This document shows positions 24,331 to 32,682 of a stretch of DNA of 64,000 nt, piece by piece (positions within the stretch are counted from its first letter, which is position 1; every line of letters starts with the position of its first letter). The notes beneath the pieces were generated by a model. The model was not told the origin of the DNA. It worked only from the letters and a program-made list of their open reading frames with translations, and ran no database searches. Origin of the DNA: Martinezella rhizogenes (GTDB lineage: Bacteria; Pseudomonadota; Alphaproteobacteria; Rhizobiales; Rhizobiaceae). The stretch is taken from the NCBI GenBank assembly GCA_013322215.1, contig JAAMEZ010000057.1, positions 1-64,000 on the forward strand, written 5' to 3'. A program made the translations under genes and the position numbers.

Positions 24331-25323
24331 TCAGAGCAGGCCGAATTGCTTGCCGGCTTCCGACAGCGACCGCATCGGCCGCGGGCCGATCTGTTCGATG
24401 ACGATGGCTGCTGCGAGATTGCCGAGCTTGGCGCAATCTTCCAGGCCGCGGCCTTGCGTATAGCCAAAGAGGAAACCAGCGGCGAAAAGATCGCCGGCGC
24501 CGGTCGTATCGACGCGTTCCTCAATCGGATGGGCATCGACGACATAGCGTTCGTTGCCGCGCACGATGACAGCGCCGTCCTTGCCCGTCGTCACGGCGGC
24601 GATCTTGCAATCGGCTGATATCGCCGTCAGCGCCTTCTCAAAGTCGTCGGTCTCGTAGAGCGAGAGGGCTTCGTCGCGATTGGCGAAGACGATATCGACG
24701 GTGCCGGAGCGCATGAGATCCAGGAATTCGTCACGGTAGCGGCCGACGCAGAAGCTGTCGGAGAGCGTCATCGACATTTCCCGGCCATTGGCATGGGCAA
24801 TACGGGCGCATTCGCGAATCGCTTCCTTGGCGCGCGGCGGATCCCAGAGATAGCCTTCGAAATAGGTCACCTTGGCATCGGCAACGACGTGTTCCTCGAC
24901 GTCTTCCGGACCGAGCTCGACACAGGCGCCGAGATAGGTGTTCATGGAACGCTCGCCGTCCTCGGTCACGAAGATCATCGAACGGGCGGTGGGCGGAAAG
25001 GTGCCCTTGGCTCTGGTTTCGTAGTGCACGCCCTGGGCGCGGATATCGTGAGCGAAGATCTCGCCGAGCTGGTCTTCAGCGACCTTGCCGAAATAGGCAG
25101 CCCTGCCGCCGAAATTCGCGACCCCGGCCGCCGTATTGCCGGCGCTCCCGCCTGAGGCTTCCAGGGCCGGTCCCATGCGCGAATAAAGAAGTTCGGCGCG
25201 CTCGGCGTCGATGAGGTTCATCGCGGCTTTGGTTATCTTGTTGTCGATCAGGAACTGATCATTGCAACGGGCGATAATGTCGACGATGGCGTTGCCAACG
25301 GTCAGTACATCGAAGCGAGTCAT
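24331..25323 (-). CDS. Adenosine kinase (PfkB/ribokinase family)
   Basis: A 330-aa sugar/nucleoside kinase. The N-terminal TVGNAIVDI and the GGSAGNTAAGVA motif bind the ribosyl part. The catalytic Asp and anion hole are in VDTTGAGDLFAAG. Rhizobial members of this length are annotated as adenosine kinase, which phosphorylates adenosine to AMP. Fructokinase or another ribokinase-type activity is possible. The ATG has no Shine-Dalgarno sequence (CTTCCTATAG precedes it), and a strong hairpin lies 14 bases upstream. Confidence 0.9.
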   Translation of the reverse strand: MTRFDVLTVGNAIVDIIARCNDQFLIDNKITKAAMNLIDAERAELLYSRMGPALEASGGSAGNTAAGVANFGGRAAYFGKVAEDQLGEIFAHDIRAQGVHYETRAKGTFPPTARSMIFVTEDGERSMNTYLGACVELGPEDVEEHVVADAKVTYFEGYLWDPPRAKEAIRECARIAHANGREMSMTLSDSFCVGRYRDEFLDLMRSGTVDIVFANRDEALSLYETDDFEKALTAISADCKIAAVTTGKDGAVIVRGNERYVVDAHPIEERVDTTGAGDLFAAGFLFGYTQGRGLEDCAKLGNLAAAIVIEQIGPRPMRSLSEAGKQFGLL

Positions 25324-25336
25324 CTATAGGAAGGTC

Positions 25337-25364
25337 CCGGATACTGGTGATAGCCGGTATCCGG
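25337..25364 (-). promoter_or_regulatory. Hairpin in the leader of the adenosine kinase gene
   Basis: CCGGATACTGG (25337-25347) pairs with CCGGTATCCGG (25354-25364), 11 bp with one G-U pair and a 6-base loop. It lies 14 bases upstream of the ATG. It is a candidate regulatory structure for a message lacking a Shine-Dalgarno sequence. Confidence 0.4.
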
Positions 25365-25459
25365 TATTATCGGTTTTTCTGAAGTTTGGAAGAAAAATCG
25401 GCACCAGCGCCGCCAAGTTAATTGCATTCAGTCATTTGCCTGTCACTTTCTATCTTTAA

Positions 25460-25640
25460 ATGCTTATCAAGCGGCTGGGATGGGAAGCTCGAAAGACTTC
25501 CGAGCCAGTCTGGGAAGGAATGATGCCTTCCGCCTCACCGGTACGCGGGCCGACCACGGATGAACTGGCGGCATGTGCACCGGGGGGAATTTCCGGCGAG
25601 ACCGGACACACAAGCGGGCATTGCCCGCTTTTTTGTTTTT
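25460..25640 (+). ncRNA. Possible small RNA before the AEC transporter
   Basis: A structured stretch without a supported gene ends in a strong terminator (25612-25640). It contains the hairpin GGAAGG/CCTTCC near 25515-25533 and GC-rich inverted segments near 25580-25607. No good promoter is seen just upstream (TTGCAT at 25422-25427 has no well-spaced -10). It may be a small RNA or a leader. The start coordinate is a guess. Confidence 0.25.
25612..25640 (+). terminator. Orphan plus-strand terminator
   Basis: AAGCGGGCA (25612-25620) pairs with TGCCCGCTT (25622-25630), followed by TTTTGTTTTT. No annotated plus-strand gene ends here; the nearest one upstream stops at 24249 and has its own terminator. 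Confidence 0.75.
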
Positions 25641-25713
25641 ACGGGTTCCCACACCTACAGCGCGCCGCGATCTTTCGAACCCGTTCCTCGTGTTTTAAGC
25701 TTTTGATTTTGCG

Positions 25714-25758
25714 CATGTCGTCTTCGCAAAACCGCTGCGCACTTTTGCGCGACATGCT
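25714..25758. repeat. Palindromic element, RIME-like half module
   Basis: GCATGTCG (25714-25721) pairs with CGACATGC (25751-25758), and the inner CGCAAAA pairs with TTTTGCG. The core ACCGCTGCGCACTTTT is shared with the second module of the complete element at 20236. It lies about 70 bases upstream of the AEC transporter start. Confidence 0.6.
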
Positions 25759-25825
25759 TCGAGCAAGCTGCTACAACTTCTGGATCACCCTCCAGAGTCA
25801 CGCTTTTTCACGGCCTCCGTCCGGC

Positions 25826-26770
25826 ATGTCCGAAATCTTCACTGATGTTCTCCCGGTCTTCCTGCTCATTCTCGTCGGCTGGGTGATCGTTCGCACCGGC
25901 CTGTTGAAGGCCGAGGTCGGCGAAGCCATGAGCGAGTTCGTCTTCAAGATCGCCGTGCCGCTGCTGCTGTTCCAGACCATCGCGGAGGCTGATTTTCGCG
26001 GCGCTTCGCCGTTTCGATTGTGGATCGCCTATTTCTCCGGCGTCGCGATCACCTGGACCGCCGGCCATATCGTCGCAACACGGCTGTTCGGGCGGGATGC
26101 GCGCATTGGCGTGCTCGCCGGTGTCTCATCCGCCTTCGCCAATACGATCTTCATCGGCCTGCCGCTGGTCGGGCGCACAGTCGGGCCTGACGGCGTCATG
26201 GCGATGTCAATCCTGATCGCGGTGCATCTGCCAACGATGATGATCGCCGGTACGCTGCTGATGGAACAGGCCGAGCGCAAGGAGAATGCCGGTGCCGGTC
26301 GCAGCATCGGCGAATTGTTGCAGCAGGTCGGCAGCAATCTTGTCCGCAATCCGCTTGTCATCGGCCTTTTCTGCGGTCTTGTCGTCCATCTGACCAGCCT
26401 TCCCATCCCTGCGACACTCGGCACCGCTATCGACAGCATCGCCAATATCGCCGGCCCGGCGGCACTGATCTCGCTCGGCATGGCGCTGCGCCAATATGGG
26501 CTGTCAGGCAATCTCGGCATTACCAGCGTGATTGCCTCCTTCAAACTGTTCCTGCTGCCGGCCTGCGTACTGGCAGCCGGCCATCTTCTCGGTCTTAGCC
26601 CGGAATGGCGCGCCGCACTGGTCTTGACGGCGGCAGTTCCTACAGGTGTGAACGCCTGGCTGATTGCCAATCGCTTCGGGGTCGGTCACAGTCTCGCCGC
26701 CTCGACGATTACCTTGACGACAGCGCTCGGGGCGTTCTCGGTGTCGCTTTGGGCCTATCTGCTCGGATAG
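25826..26770 (+). CDS. AEC (auxin efflux carrier) family transporter
   Basis: A 314-aa inner-membrane permease with about ten helices in two inverted halves, typical of the AEC family. The first helix begins just after MSEIFTDVLPVFLLILVG, and the crossing regions contain IFIGLPL and PTGVNAW. Family members move carboxylic acids or similar anions; substrate unknown. The reading frame continues upstream to 25460, but that part overlaps the palindromic element and has no family similarity, so I start at 25826. The ribosome binding site is weak. Confidence 0.88.
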   Translation: MSEIFTDVLPVFLLILVGWVIVRTGLLKAEVGEAMSEFVFKIAVPLLLFQTIAEADFRGASPFRLWIAYFSGVAITWTAGHIVATRLFGRDARIGVLAGVSSAFANTIFIGLPLVGRTVGPDGVMAMSILIAVHLPTMMIAGTLLMEQAERKENAGAGRSIGELLQQVGSNLVRNPLVIGLFCGLVVHLTSLPIPATLGTAIDSIANIAGPAALISLGMALRQYGLSGNLGITSVIASFKLFLLPACVLAAGHLLGLSPEWRAALVLTAAVPTGVNAWLIANRFGVGHSLAASTITLTTALGAFSVSLWAYLLG

Positions 26771-26890
26771 CCGAGGCTCGAACTTGCCGACGATAACCGC
26801 ATCTCTCCGCTTTCGGAGAGGCCGGCAGGAAAGTGGTCATATATTTGCGCATCCCGGCCTTCCCACCCGGAGCGCAGCAAAGGATGGCAC

Positions 26891-28075
26891 ATGAATATTG
26901 CAGCTCCAATCACCAACCCCGCGTCAGCCTATTCGCAGAAGATCTTCGTGCTCCAGGGCGGCGGCGCGCTTGGCTCCTATCAGGCGGGTGCCTTTCAGGC
27001 ATTGCGCGAACAGAATATCGAGCCGGACTGGATCGCCGGCATCTCGATCGGCGCGATCAACGCCTCGATCATGGCCGGCAACGTACCCGGCGAGCGGCTC
27101 GAGGCGCTGCGCTCCTTCTGGAACAAGGTGACCGTTCATCTTCCCGTCGATCTGCTGATGGAAGATCGGCGCGAAACCAATCCTTTCTATCGCTCAGTCA
27201 GCAGCTGGTGGGTTTCGACCTTCGGCGTGCCCGGTTTCTTTTCTCCCTGGCAGATTCCAGCCTGGTTCCAGACGCGAGGATCGGCGGGCGCGACCAGCAT
27301 CTACGATACCGAGCAATTGCGCCAGACGCTGCTCGATCATGTCGATTTCGACCGGATCAACCACGGCCCGGTGCGCTTGAGCCTCGGCGCGGTCAACGTC
27401 CGCACCGGCAATTTCGCCTTCTTCGACAATAAGGACACCAAGATCGGACCGGAGCATGTGATGGCGAGCGGCGCCCTGCCGCCCGGCTTTCCCGCGGTCA
27501 AGATCGGCGGCGAATATTACTGGGATGGCGGCCTCGTCTCGAACACGCCGCTGACTTACGTGCTGCGCAATGGTGCCGATATCGATACGGTCGTCTTCCA
27601 GGTCGATCTCTTCAGCGCCGTCGGCCCGCTGCCGCAAGATCTCGAGGAAGTCGAGGAGCGGCGCAAGGACATCACCTATTCAAGCCGCACCCGGCTCAAT
27701 ACCGATCTCTTTCTGGAACGCCATCGTCTGCGGCGCGCGATATCCGACCTCTATGCCCGCCTTCCCGAAGAGGCCAAGGCCGATCCGGAGATCAAGAAGC
27801 TGGAGCAGCATTGCTCCGATTACGGCGTCACCATCATTCACCTGATCTACCGCAACAAGCAGTTCCGCTCGCATTCGAAGGATTACGAGTTTTCGGCACT
27901 GTCCATGCATGAGCATTGGGAGGCCGGATTGCGTGATGCCCGCAAGGCGCTGATCGCGGAAGACTGGCGCATGCCTCCGAGCGCGGAGGACGGGTTGAAG
28001 GTCTTCGACCTCGATCAGCGGACGCGCTCACGCCGGCACGCGACTGAACAAGCAAACACAAAAAACCCGGCCTGA
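26891..28075 (+). CDS. Patatin-like phospholipase (with DUF3734)
   Basis: A 394-aa lipid acyl hydrolase. The oxyanion loop is QGGGALGSYQ, the nucleophile elbow GISIGAIN (Ser of GxSxG), and the catalytic Asp lies in WDGGLVSNTP. The Ser-Asp dyad is complete. The C-terminal third (about 290-370) matches the DUF3734 region found in many alphaproteobacterial members. No signal peptide is seen, so it acts in the cytoplasm or at the inner face of the membrane. Related proteins degrade poly-hydroxybutyrate or phospholipids; the substrate is not deducible. The ATG follows AAAGGATG. Confidence 0.9.
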   Translation: MNIAAPITNPASAYSQKIFVLQGGGALGSYQAGAFQALREQNIEPDWIAGISIGAINASIMAGNVPGERLEALRSFWNKVTVHLPVDLLMEDRRETNPFYRSVSSWWVSTFGVPGFFSPWQIPAWFQTRGSAGATSIYDTEQLRQTLLDHVDFDRINHGPVRLSLGAVNVRTGNFAFFDNKDTKIGPEHVMASGALPPGFPAVKIGGEYYWDGGLVSNTPLTYVLRNGADIDTVVFQVDLFSAVGPLPQDLEEVEERRKDITYSSRTRLNTDLFLERHRLRRAISDLYARLPEEAKADPEIKKLEQHCSDYGVTIIHLIYRNKQFRSHSKDYEFSALSMHEHWEAGLRDARKALIAEDWRMPPSAEDGLKVFDLDQRTRSRRHATEQANTKNPA

Positions 28076-28088
28076 ACGGCCGGGTTTT
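28062..28088. terminator. Bidirectional terminator overlapping the patatin stop codon
   Basis: AAAACCCGGCC (28062-28072) pairs with GGCCGGGTTTT (28078-28088). The TGA stop codon of the patatin gene is in the loop. A and T tracts on the two sides let it serve the convergent cytochrome gene too. Confidence 0.85.
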
Positions 28089-28108
28089 CAATTGGCTTTC
28101 CGCTTGCC

Positions 28109-28684
28109 TCAGTTCGTGGCGGCCGGCGCGTTCGGGTCCGGCAGCGGCACTTGCGTATCGGCGAGCGTGCGCAGATAGGCGATCACGTTGGCACGATCCT
28201 CTTCCTTCGGCAGGCCGGCAAAGCCCATCGCCGTGCCGGCGACGAATTTCTTCGGAGCGGCCAGGAAGTGATAGAGGTGGTCATAGGTCCACTTTTCCGC
28301 ACCACCCTTGGAGAAGTCCTTCATGCCGGACGAATAGGCGAAGCCCTCGTGCTCGGCGACCGGGCGGTCGACAATACCCCAGAGATCGGGGCCGACCTTG
28401 TTCGGCCCGCCCTTCTCTCCGGAATGACAGGCCTGACACTTCTTGAAAATCGTCTCGCCGACCTTGGCATCAGCCTTCTGCAGCAGCTGAGCGATCGGCG
28501 TATCCGGCTTGGCGGCTGCGGCCTTGTCGCCTGCAGCCGGTTCCTCGGTCGCGACGATGGCGAAGCCGGGCTTTTCCGGTGCCTCTGAATGGAAAATAAA
28601 TCCTGACGCGAGCGACACGGACTTCAACACGAATAGCGTGGCCAAAAGCGCCCCGACACCCATGTTCACGTAGGATGAATTCAT
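28109..28684 (-). CDS. cycM: Membrane-anchored cytochrome c (CycM-type)
   Basis: A 191-aa class I c-type cytochrome. An uncleaved N-terminal helix (about 8-30) anchors it in the inner membrane, followed by an Ala/Pro/Lys linker. The haem site is CQACHSG and the axial Met lies in GTAMGFAGLP. CycM of rhizobia carries electrons from the bc1 complex to the aa3 oxidase. Neighbours are unrelated. It faces kdsB across a 150-bp divergent region. Confidence 0.9.
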   Translation of the reverse strand: MNSSYVNMGVGALLATLFVLKSVSLASGFIFHSEAPEKPGFAIVATEEPAAGDKAAAAKPDTPIAQLLQKADAKVGETIFKKCQACHSGEKGGPNKVGPDLWGIVDRPVAEHEGFAYSSGMKDFSKGGAEKWTYDHLYHFLAAPKKFVAGTAMGFAGLPKEEDRANVIAYLRTLADTQVPLPDPNAPAATN

Positions 28685-28835
28685 CTGCTATGCTCCCCTC
28701 GCCGCCAGCATCCTCCGCTGGCCCATCTTGAATTCGCGCGAAACCTATGTCTTTTGGCTGTTTCTTGCAACTCTGTAAACGGTCTCCACCATGAGACGTT
28801 TTGACACTTTTCCCTCGGGAATAGAAGGCCCAACA

Positions 28836-29591
28836 ATGACTGATTCAAATTTAGACAAGACGCTGGTCCTCATTCCCGCCCGCATGGCCTCCACGCGCCT
28901 GCCGGGCAAGCCGCTGGCGGATATTTGCGGCCTGCCCATGATCGTACAGGTTGCCAAGCGTGCGCGCGAGGCGGCGATCGGTCGCATCGTCGTTGCAGTC
29001 GACCATGCGGATACCTATGCCGCGGTCGCCAATGCCGGCTTCGACGTCGTCATGACACGCGGCGATCATCAATCCGGCTCGGACCGCATCTATGAGGCGC
29101 TGCAGGCCGTGGATCCGCAGGGTCGCGCCGAAATCATCGTCAACGTGCAGGGCGACCTGCCGACGATCGATCCCGACACCATCCGCGCATCGCTGCGCCC
29201 GCTCGAAAACCCGGCGGTCGACATCGCCACGCTGACCGTCGAGATCAAGGACGAGGAAGAAAAGACCCTGCCGAGCGTCGTCAAGGTCATCGGCTCGCCG
29301 ATTTCCGAAAATCGCCTGCGCGCCCTCTATTTTACCCGCGCCACCGCACCCTACGGCAAGGGGCCGCTCTATCACCACATCGGTCTTTACACCTACCGCC
29401 GTGCCGCACTGGAAAAGTTCGTGAAAGCTGGGCCATCGCCACTCGAGTTGCGCGAATCACTCGAGCAGCTGAGGGCTTTGGAGGCCGGCATGCGCATCGA
29501 CGTCGAGATCGTTGACACGGTCCCGCTCGGTGTCGATACTCCCGGCGACCTTGAAAAGGCCAGACGTATCCTCTCCGCCGCTTCTCTCTGA
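28836..29591 (+). CDS. kdsB: CMP-KDO synthetase (3-deoxy-manno-octulosonate cytidylyltransferase)
   Basis: KdsB activates KDO with CTP for lipopolysaccharide core synthesis. The 251-aa product shows the nucleotide motif IPARMASTRLPGKPL, the NVQGDLP motif and the TPGDLEKAR end. ATG 28836 follows GAAGG; 15 upstream codons in frame have no support. It is followed 24 bases later by pheA, so the two are probably co-transcribed. Confidence 0.96.
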   Translation: MTDSNLDKTLVLIPARMASTRLPGKPLADICGLPMIVQVAKRAREAAIGRIVVAVDHADTYAAVANAGFDVVMTRGDHQSGSDRIYEALQAVDPQGRAEIIVNVQGDLPTIDPDTIRASLRPLENPAVDIATLTVEIKDEEEKTLPSVVKVIGSPISENRLRALYFTRATAPYGKGPLYHHIGLYTYRRAALEKFVKAGPSPLELRESLEQLRALEAGMRIDVEIVDTVPLGVDTPGDLEKARRILSAASL

Positions 29592-29615
29592 CGGCATTCC
29601 CCCAAGGGCAGTTCC

Positions 29616-30470
29616 ATGATCACCAAGACCAACAAGATCTCCTTCCAGGGCGACTACGGCGCCAATTCCGACATGGCCAGCCGTGACATGTTCCCGACCA
29701 TGGAGCCGCTGCCCTGCCAGACCTTCGAGGATGCCCTCACCGCCATCGACAATGGCGACGCGGATCTCGGCATGATCCCGATCGAGAACACGATCGCCGG
29801 TCGTGTCGCCGACATCCACCATCTGCTCCCGGAATCGCGCCTGCATATCGTCGGCGAATATTTCATGCCGATCCGCTTCCAGCTGATGGTTCTGCCTAGT
29901 GTCAAGAAGGAAGAGATCCGCACGGTACACAGCCACATCCACGCACTCGGCCAATGCCGCAACATCGTGCGCGCGAATGGCTGGAAGCCTGTGATTGCTG
30001 GGGATACAGCGGGTGCTGCCAAGCTGGTGAAGGAAACCGGCGATCGCAGCATGGCGGCATTGGCGCCGCGGCTTGCGGCCGATCTCTACGGCCTCGAAAT
30101 CATCGCCGAGAATGTCGAAGACACCGAAAACAACATGACGCGCTTCGTCATCCTGTCGCGCGATGAGGACTGGGCGGAGCGCAGCTCGCCCGACGAAAAG
30201 ATCGTCACCACCTTTGTCTTCAACGTCCGCAACATTCCGGCCGCGCTCTACAAGGCGCTCGGCGGCTTCGCCACCAACGGCATCAACATGACCAAGCTCG
30301 AAAGCTATCAGCTCGGCGGCCGTTTTGTAGCAACGCAGTTCTATGCCGACATCGAGGGCCACCCCTCCGATCCGCATGTGCGCCGCGCGCTGGAGGAATT
30401 GCGCTTCTTCTCCGAAAAGGTCCGCATCCTCGGCGTCTATAAGGGCCACCCGACGCGGGGCGATCTCTAA
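29616..30470 (+). CDS. pheA: Prephenate dehydratase
   Basis: This enzyme makes phenylpyruvate from prephenate in phenylalanine synthesis. The 284-aa monofunctional form has the PDT domain (FQGDYGANSD at the start, IPIENTIAGRV in the middle, ENNMTRFVIL with the catalytic Thr) and a C-terminal ACT domain. The phenylalanine-binding ESYQLGGRF segment suggests feedback inhibition. There is no chorismate mutase domain. The kdsB-pheA order is conserved in Rhizobiaceae, from memory. Confidence 0.95.
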   Translation: MITKTNKISFQGDYGANSDMASRDMFPTMEPLPCQTFEDALTAIDNGDADLGMIPIENTIAGRVADIHHLLPESRLHIVGEYFMPIRFQLMVLPSVKKEEIRTVHSHIHALGQCRNIVRANGWKPVIAGDTAGAAKLVKETGDRSMAALAPRLAADLYGLEIIAENVEDTENNMTRFVILSRDEDWAERSSPDEKIVTTFVFNVRNIPAALYKALGGFATNGINMTKLESYQLGGRFVATQFYADIEGHPSDPHVRRALEELRFFSEKVRILGVYKGHPTRGDL

Positions 30471-30477
30471 GCAGCGG

Positions 30478-30876
30478 TTATTGCGACGCTTTGGTCACGA
30501 CCTCGATACGATGCCCATCCGGATCGACGACGAAGGCGGCGAAATAGTTCGGGCCATAGTGAGGCCGAAGACCCGGTGCGCCGTTGTCCTTACCGCCATG
30601 GGCCAATGCGGCCTGATGGAACAGGACAACGGCTTCCCGGTTTGGCGCGGCAAAGGCCAAATGAAAGCCCGAGCCAGGGGCTCGCGCTTCATTGCCGCGC
30701 AATTTGATGGCGAATTTATCGCCACCGCCCGCAGGGCCATATCCAACCGCCTGGTCGGGATCGCCGGGGCTCAAGTCTTCCCAAACCCTGACATAGCCGA
30801 GCGGCGCGAAAGCGGCGTCGTAGAAGGCGGCGGCTCTCTCGATATCGGACACACCGAACGAAATATGATGGAGCAA
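30478..30876 (-). CDS. VOC (glyoxalase/bleomycin resistance) family protein
   Basis: A 132-aa one-domain VOC protein. It starts LHHISFGVSDIERAAAFY, typical of the fold, and ends FVVDPDGHRIEVVTK with the metal-ligand Glu. Activity could be lyase, dioxygenase or simple binding. I chose the TTG at 30876 because AAGGGAGGA stands just before it; the TTG at 30897 would place that sequence inside the gene. It converges with pheA, with only 7 bases between stops. Confidence 0.82.
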   Translation of the reverse strand: MLHHISFGVSDIERAAAFYDAAFAPLGYVRVWEDLSPGDPDQAVGYGPAGGGDKFAIKLRGNEARAPGSGFHLAFAAPNREAVVLFHQAALAHGGKDNGAPGLRPHYGPNYFAAFVVDPDGHRIEVVTKASQ

Positions 30877-31002
30877 TTGGTCCTCCCTTGTCTCCAAGTG
30901 TATCGATCAGTTTCTTTTGCAAACGCTGGAAGTCAACTCGGACGATTGGCATGACTGCATCGCAAGTCACTTTGATGAAACGATCTCCGGCGGTCGTCGC
31001 TA

Positions 31003-31066
31003 GCCCCTCATCCGGCCTTTCGGCCCCCGTCTCCCCGCCTGCGGGGAGAGGGTTAGGGTGAGGGGC
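31003..31066. repeat. Palindromic repeat between the two VOC genes
   Basis: GCCCCTCA (31003-31010) pairs with TGAGGGGC (31059-31066), with an inner CTCCCCGC (31031-31038) and GCGGGGAG (31041-31048). The CTCCCCGC...GGGGAG motif is common in rhizobial intergenic space. It lies downstream of one minus-strand VOC gene's start and beyond the end of the other. Confidence 0.6.
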
Positions 31067-31084
31067 AAGCCATTCGCTCAGTGC

Positions 31085-31453
31085 CTACTTATCCGGCTCA
31101 CATACCCGCAGGCGATGGCCATCCGGGTCGAGCACAACGAAGGTCGGGCCGAAATCCATCGTCGTCAGCTCCTGCGCGATAGGCAGGCCGCGTGCCTTCC
31201 AATCCCTATAATGCTGCTCGACGGCGCCGGCGCCTTCGACCATGAAGCCCAGTTCGCCACGATTGCCGATGGCGGAGGGCTGCGGCTCGACGCTGCTGCG
31301 GCGCCAGAGGCCGAGGCTTAGGCCGTTGTCGAGCGCGAAAGCCACGAAGTTCGGCGACGCAAAAGCCGGCTCTCGGCCGAACAGATCGCGGTAGAACGGC
31401 GCACTTTCGCCGGGGTCCTTGACGTAGAAGATAATGAGGTTGGGGTTGGTCAT
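31085..31453 (-). CDS. VOC (glyoxalase-like) family protein
   Basis: A 122-aa VOC protein, distinct from the one at 30.5 kb. It starts NLIIFYVKDPGESAPFYRDLFG and ends FVVLDPDGHRLRVCEPDK. The ATG follows AGAGGAAT. The substrate is unknown. It lies in a run of minus-strand genes with a WYL regulator and a small protein further upstream, which may regulate it, though a 219-base gap and a separate ribosome binding site leave this open. Confidence 0.85.
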   Translation of the reverse strand: MTNPNLIIFYVKDPGESAPFYRDLFGREPAFASPNFVAFALDNGLSLGLWRRSSVEPQPSAIGNRGELGFMVEGAGAVEQHYRDWKARGLPIAQELTTMDFGPTFVVLDPDGHRLRVCEPDK

Positions 31454-31672
31454 TTGGATATTCCTCTTGTTTCGATGGATATGCGGGCATGCGCAGGCAG
31501 TCCGGCGAGCGGAGCGGCGCCCGCCAGGGATGGCTTTGTCAGTGCATGGTCAGATCTTATGCAGGCGAGTTTCCAGAACGCATCACGCTGTTCGTATCAG
31601 CTTGCTGCACTTGGTTTTTTGATTGTGCGTAGTCGTTATCGCGGAGGTCGCGACGAGCTTCTGCGGCTCGCG

Positions 31673-31900
31673 TCAGCGCATCCGGTCTTCCTCCCGGTAA
31701 GGGGCGCAGCCGTCCAGGAATCCCAGATCGCGCTTAACAGAACTCGGCGCCTCGTCGATATCGAGACGATTCCAGCGGCGGGTGAAATAGCCAAGCGCAA
31801 TCTGCGAGAGCCGAGCCGGCCACGCCGGATATCCGTCTTCGCGCGCCTCGGCGCCACCGCGATGCGCTTGTTTCGTTAAGGTGAAAACATTGGCTGCCAT
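31673..31900 (-). CDS. Small basic protein, 75 aa (DUF1127-like region)
   Basis: The ATG follows the excellent ribosome binding site GGAAGGAGGA, which is why I call the gene despite its size. The middle segment ALGYFTRRWNRLDIDEAP and the following VKRDLGFLDG resemble the DUF1127 type of small rhizobial protein (basic helix, then RDIG-like turn). That match is weak. The frame is open further upstream to 32194, but without a second ribosome binding site. Function unknown. Confidence 0.6.
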   Translation of the reverse strand: MAANVFTLTKQAHRGGAEAREDGYPAWPARLSQIALGYFTRRWNRLDIDEAPSSVKRDLGFLDGCAPYREEDRMR

Positions 31901-31982
31901 GATCGGTCCTCCTTCCTGATTGGATGGACCCATCATAGTCGTACCTACTGACAGTTTCTGGCAGTAGTATCGCGTCGCCGGA

Positions 31983-32669
31983 TCAATTGTGGACCATGCC
32001 TTCCCGCGCCTGCCATTCTCTGGCGAGGGCGACACGGCGGCGCGGGTAACGCGCCTCCAGCACCGCGAAATCGACGATACGGTCGGCGCGGAAATGGCGA
32101 TAATCCTGACGCAGTTCGCACCAGGCCATGATGATGCGCGCATTGTCGAAATAGCCGAGCGCGAAAGGCCAGATGCGCCGGGTCGAGATGGCACCGTTCA
32201 CGTCGCCATAGGTCAGCTGCACCATGCGCTCTGTCTGGATCGCCTTGCGCATCAGGGAAAGATCGGCCTTGTCTTCCGTGATACGACGCGTACCGACGAC
32301 CACCGCCGCCTGGTCGACCGCATCGCGAAGGTCCGCGGGCAGCACGGCGGCGATCTTGGCGAGCGCATCGGCGCCGGCGGCCGCCAGACGGGCGTCAGTG
32401 GCGCGCGCCACCCATCGCGATCCCAGAACCAGCGCCTCGATCTCATCCTGAGAGAACATCATCGGCGGCAGCATGAAGCCGGGCTTCAGGACATAGCCGA
32501 TACCCGGCTCGCCCTCGATCATGGCGCCCTGCGCCTGCAGACTGGCGATATCACGGTAGAGCGTGCGCAGGCTGACGCCGGTCTCCTCCGCCAGCACGGC
32601 GCCGCTGATCGGACGGCGATAGCGCCGCAATGTCTGCAGCAGCGTCAGCAAGCGTTCCGAGCGGGCCAT
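31983..32669 (-). CDS. YafY-type HTH/WYL transcriptional regulator
   Basis: A 228-aa regulator. The N-terminal winged helix (about 1-55, RRPISGAVLAEETGVSLRTLYRDIASL) binds DNA, and a WYL domain (about 135-225) senses a ligand, probably a nucleotide or small molecule. It lies upstream of the small 75-aa gene and the VOC gene on the same strand, so those are plausible targets. The nudC gene ends 14 bases upstream of its start. Confidence 0.9.
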   Translation of the reverse strand: MARSERLLTLLQTLRRYRRPISGAVLAEETGVSLRTLYRDIASLQAQGAMIEGEPGIGYVLKPGFMLPPMMFSQDEIEALVLGSRWVARATDARLAAAGADALAKIAAVLPADLRDAVDQAAVVVGTRRITEDKADLSLMRKAIQTERMVQLTYGDVNGAISTRRIWPFALGYFDNARIIMAWCELRQDYRHFRADRIVDFAVLEARYPRRRVALAREWQAREGMVHN

Positions 32670-32682
32670 GACGCGACAAGAC

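Noticed and set aside
31454..31879. A 141-codon frame on the plus strand opposite the small 75-aa gene
   Set aside because: The minus strand has the good ribosome binding site and plausible composition; the plus-strand frame has neither.
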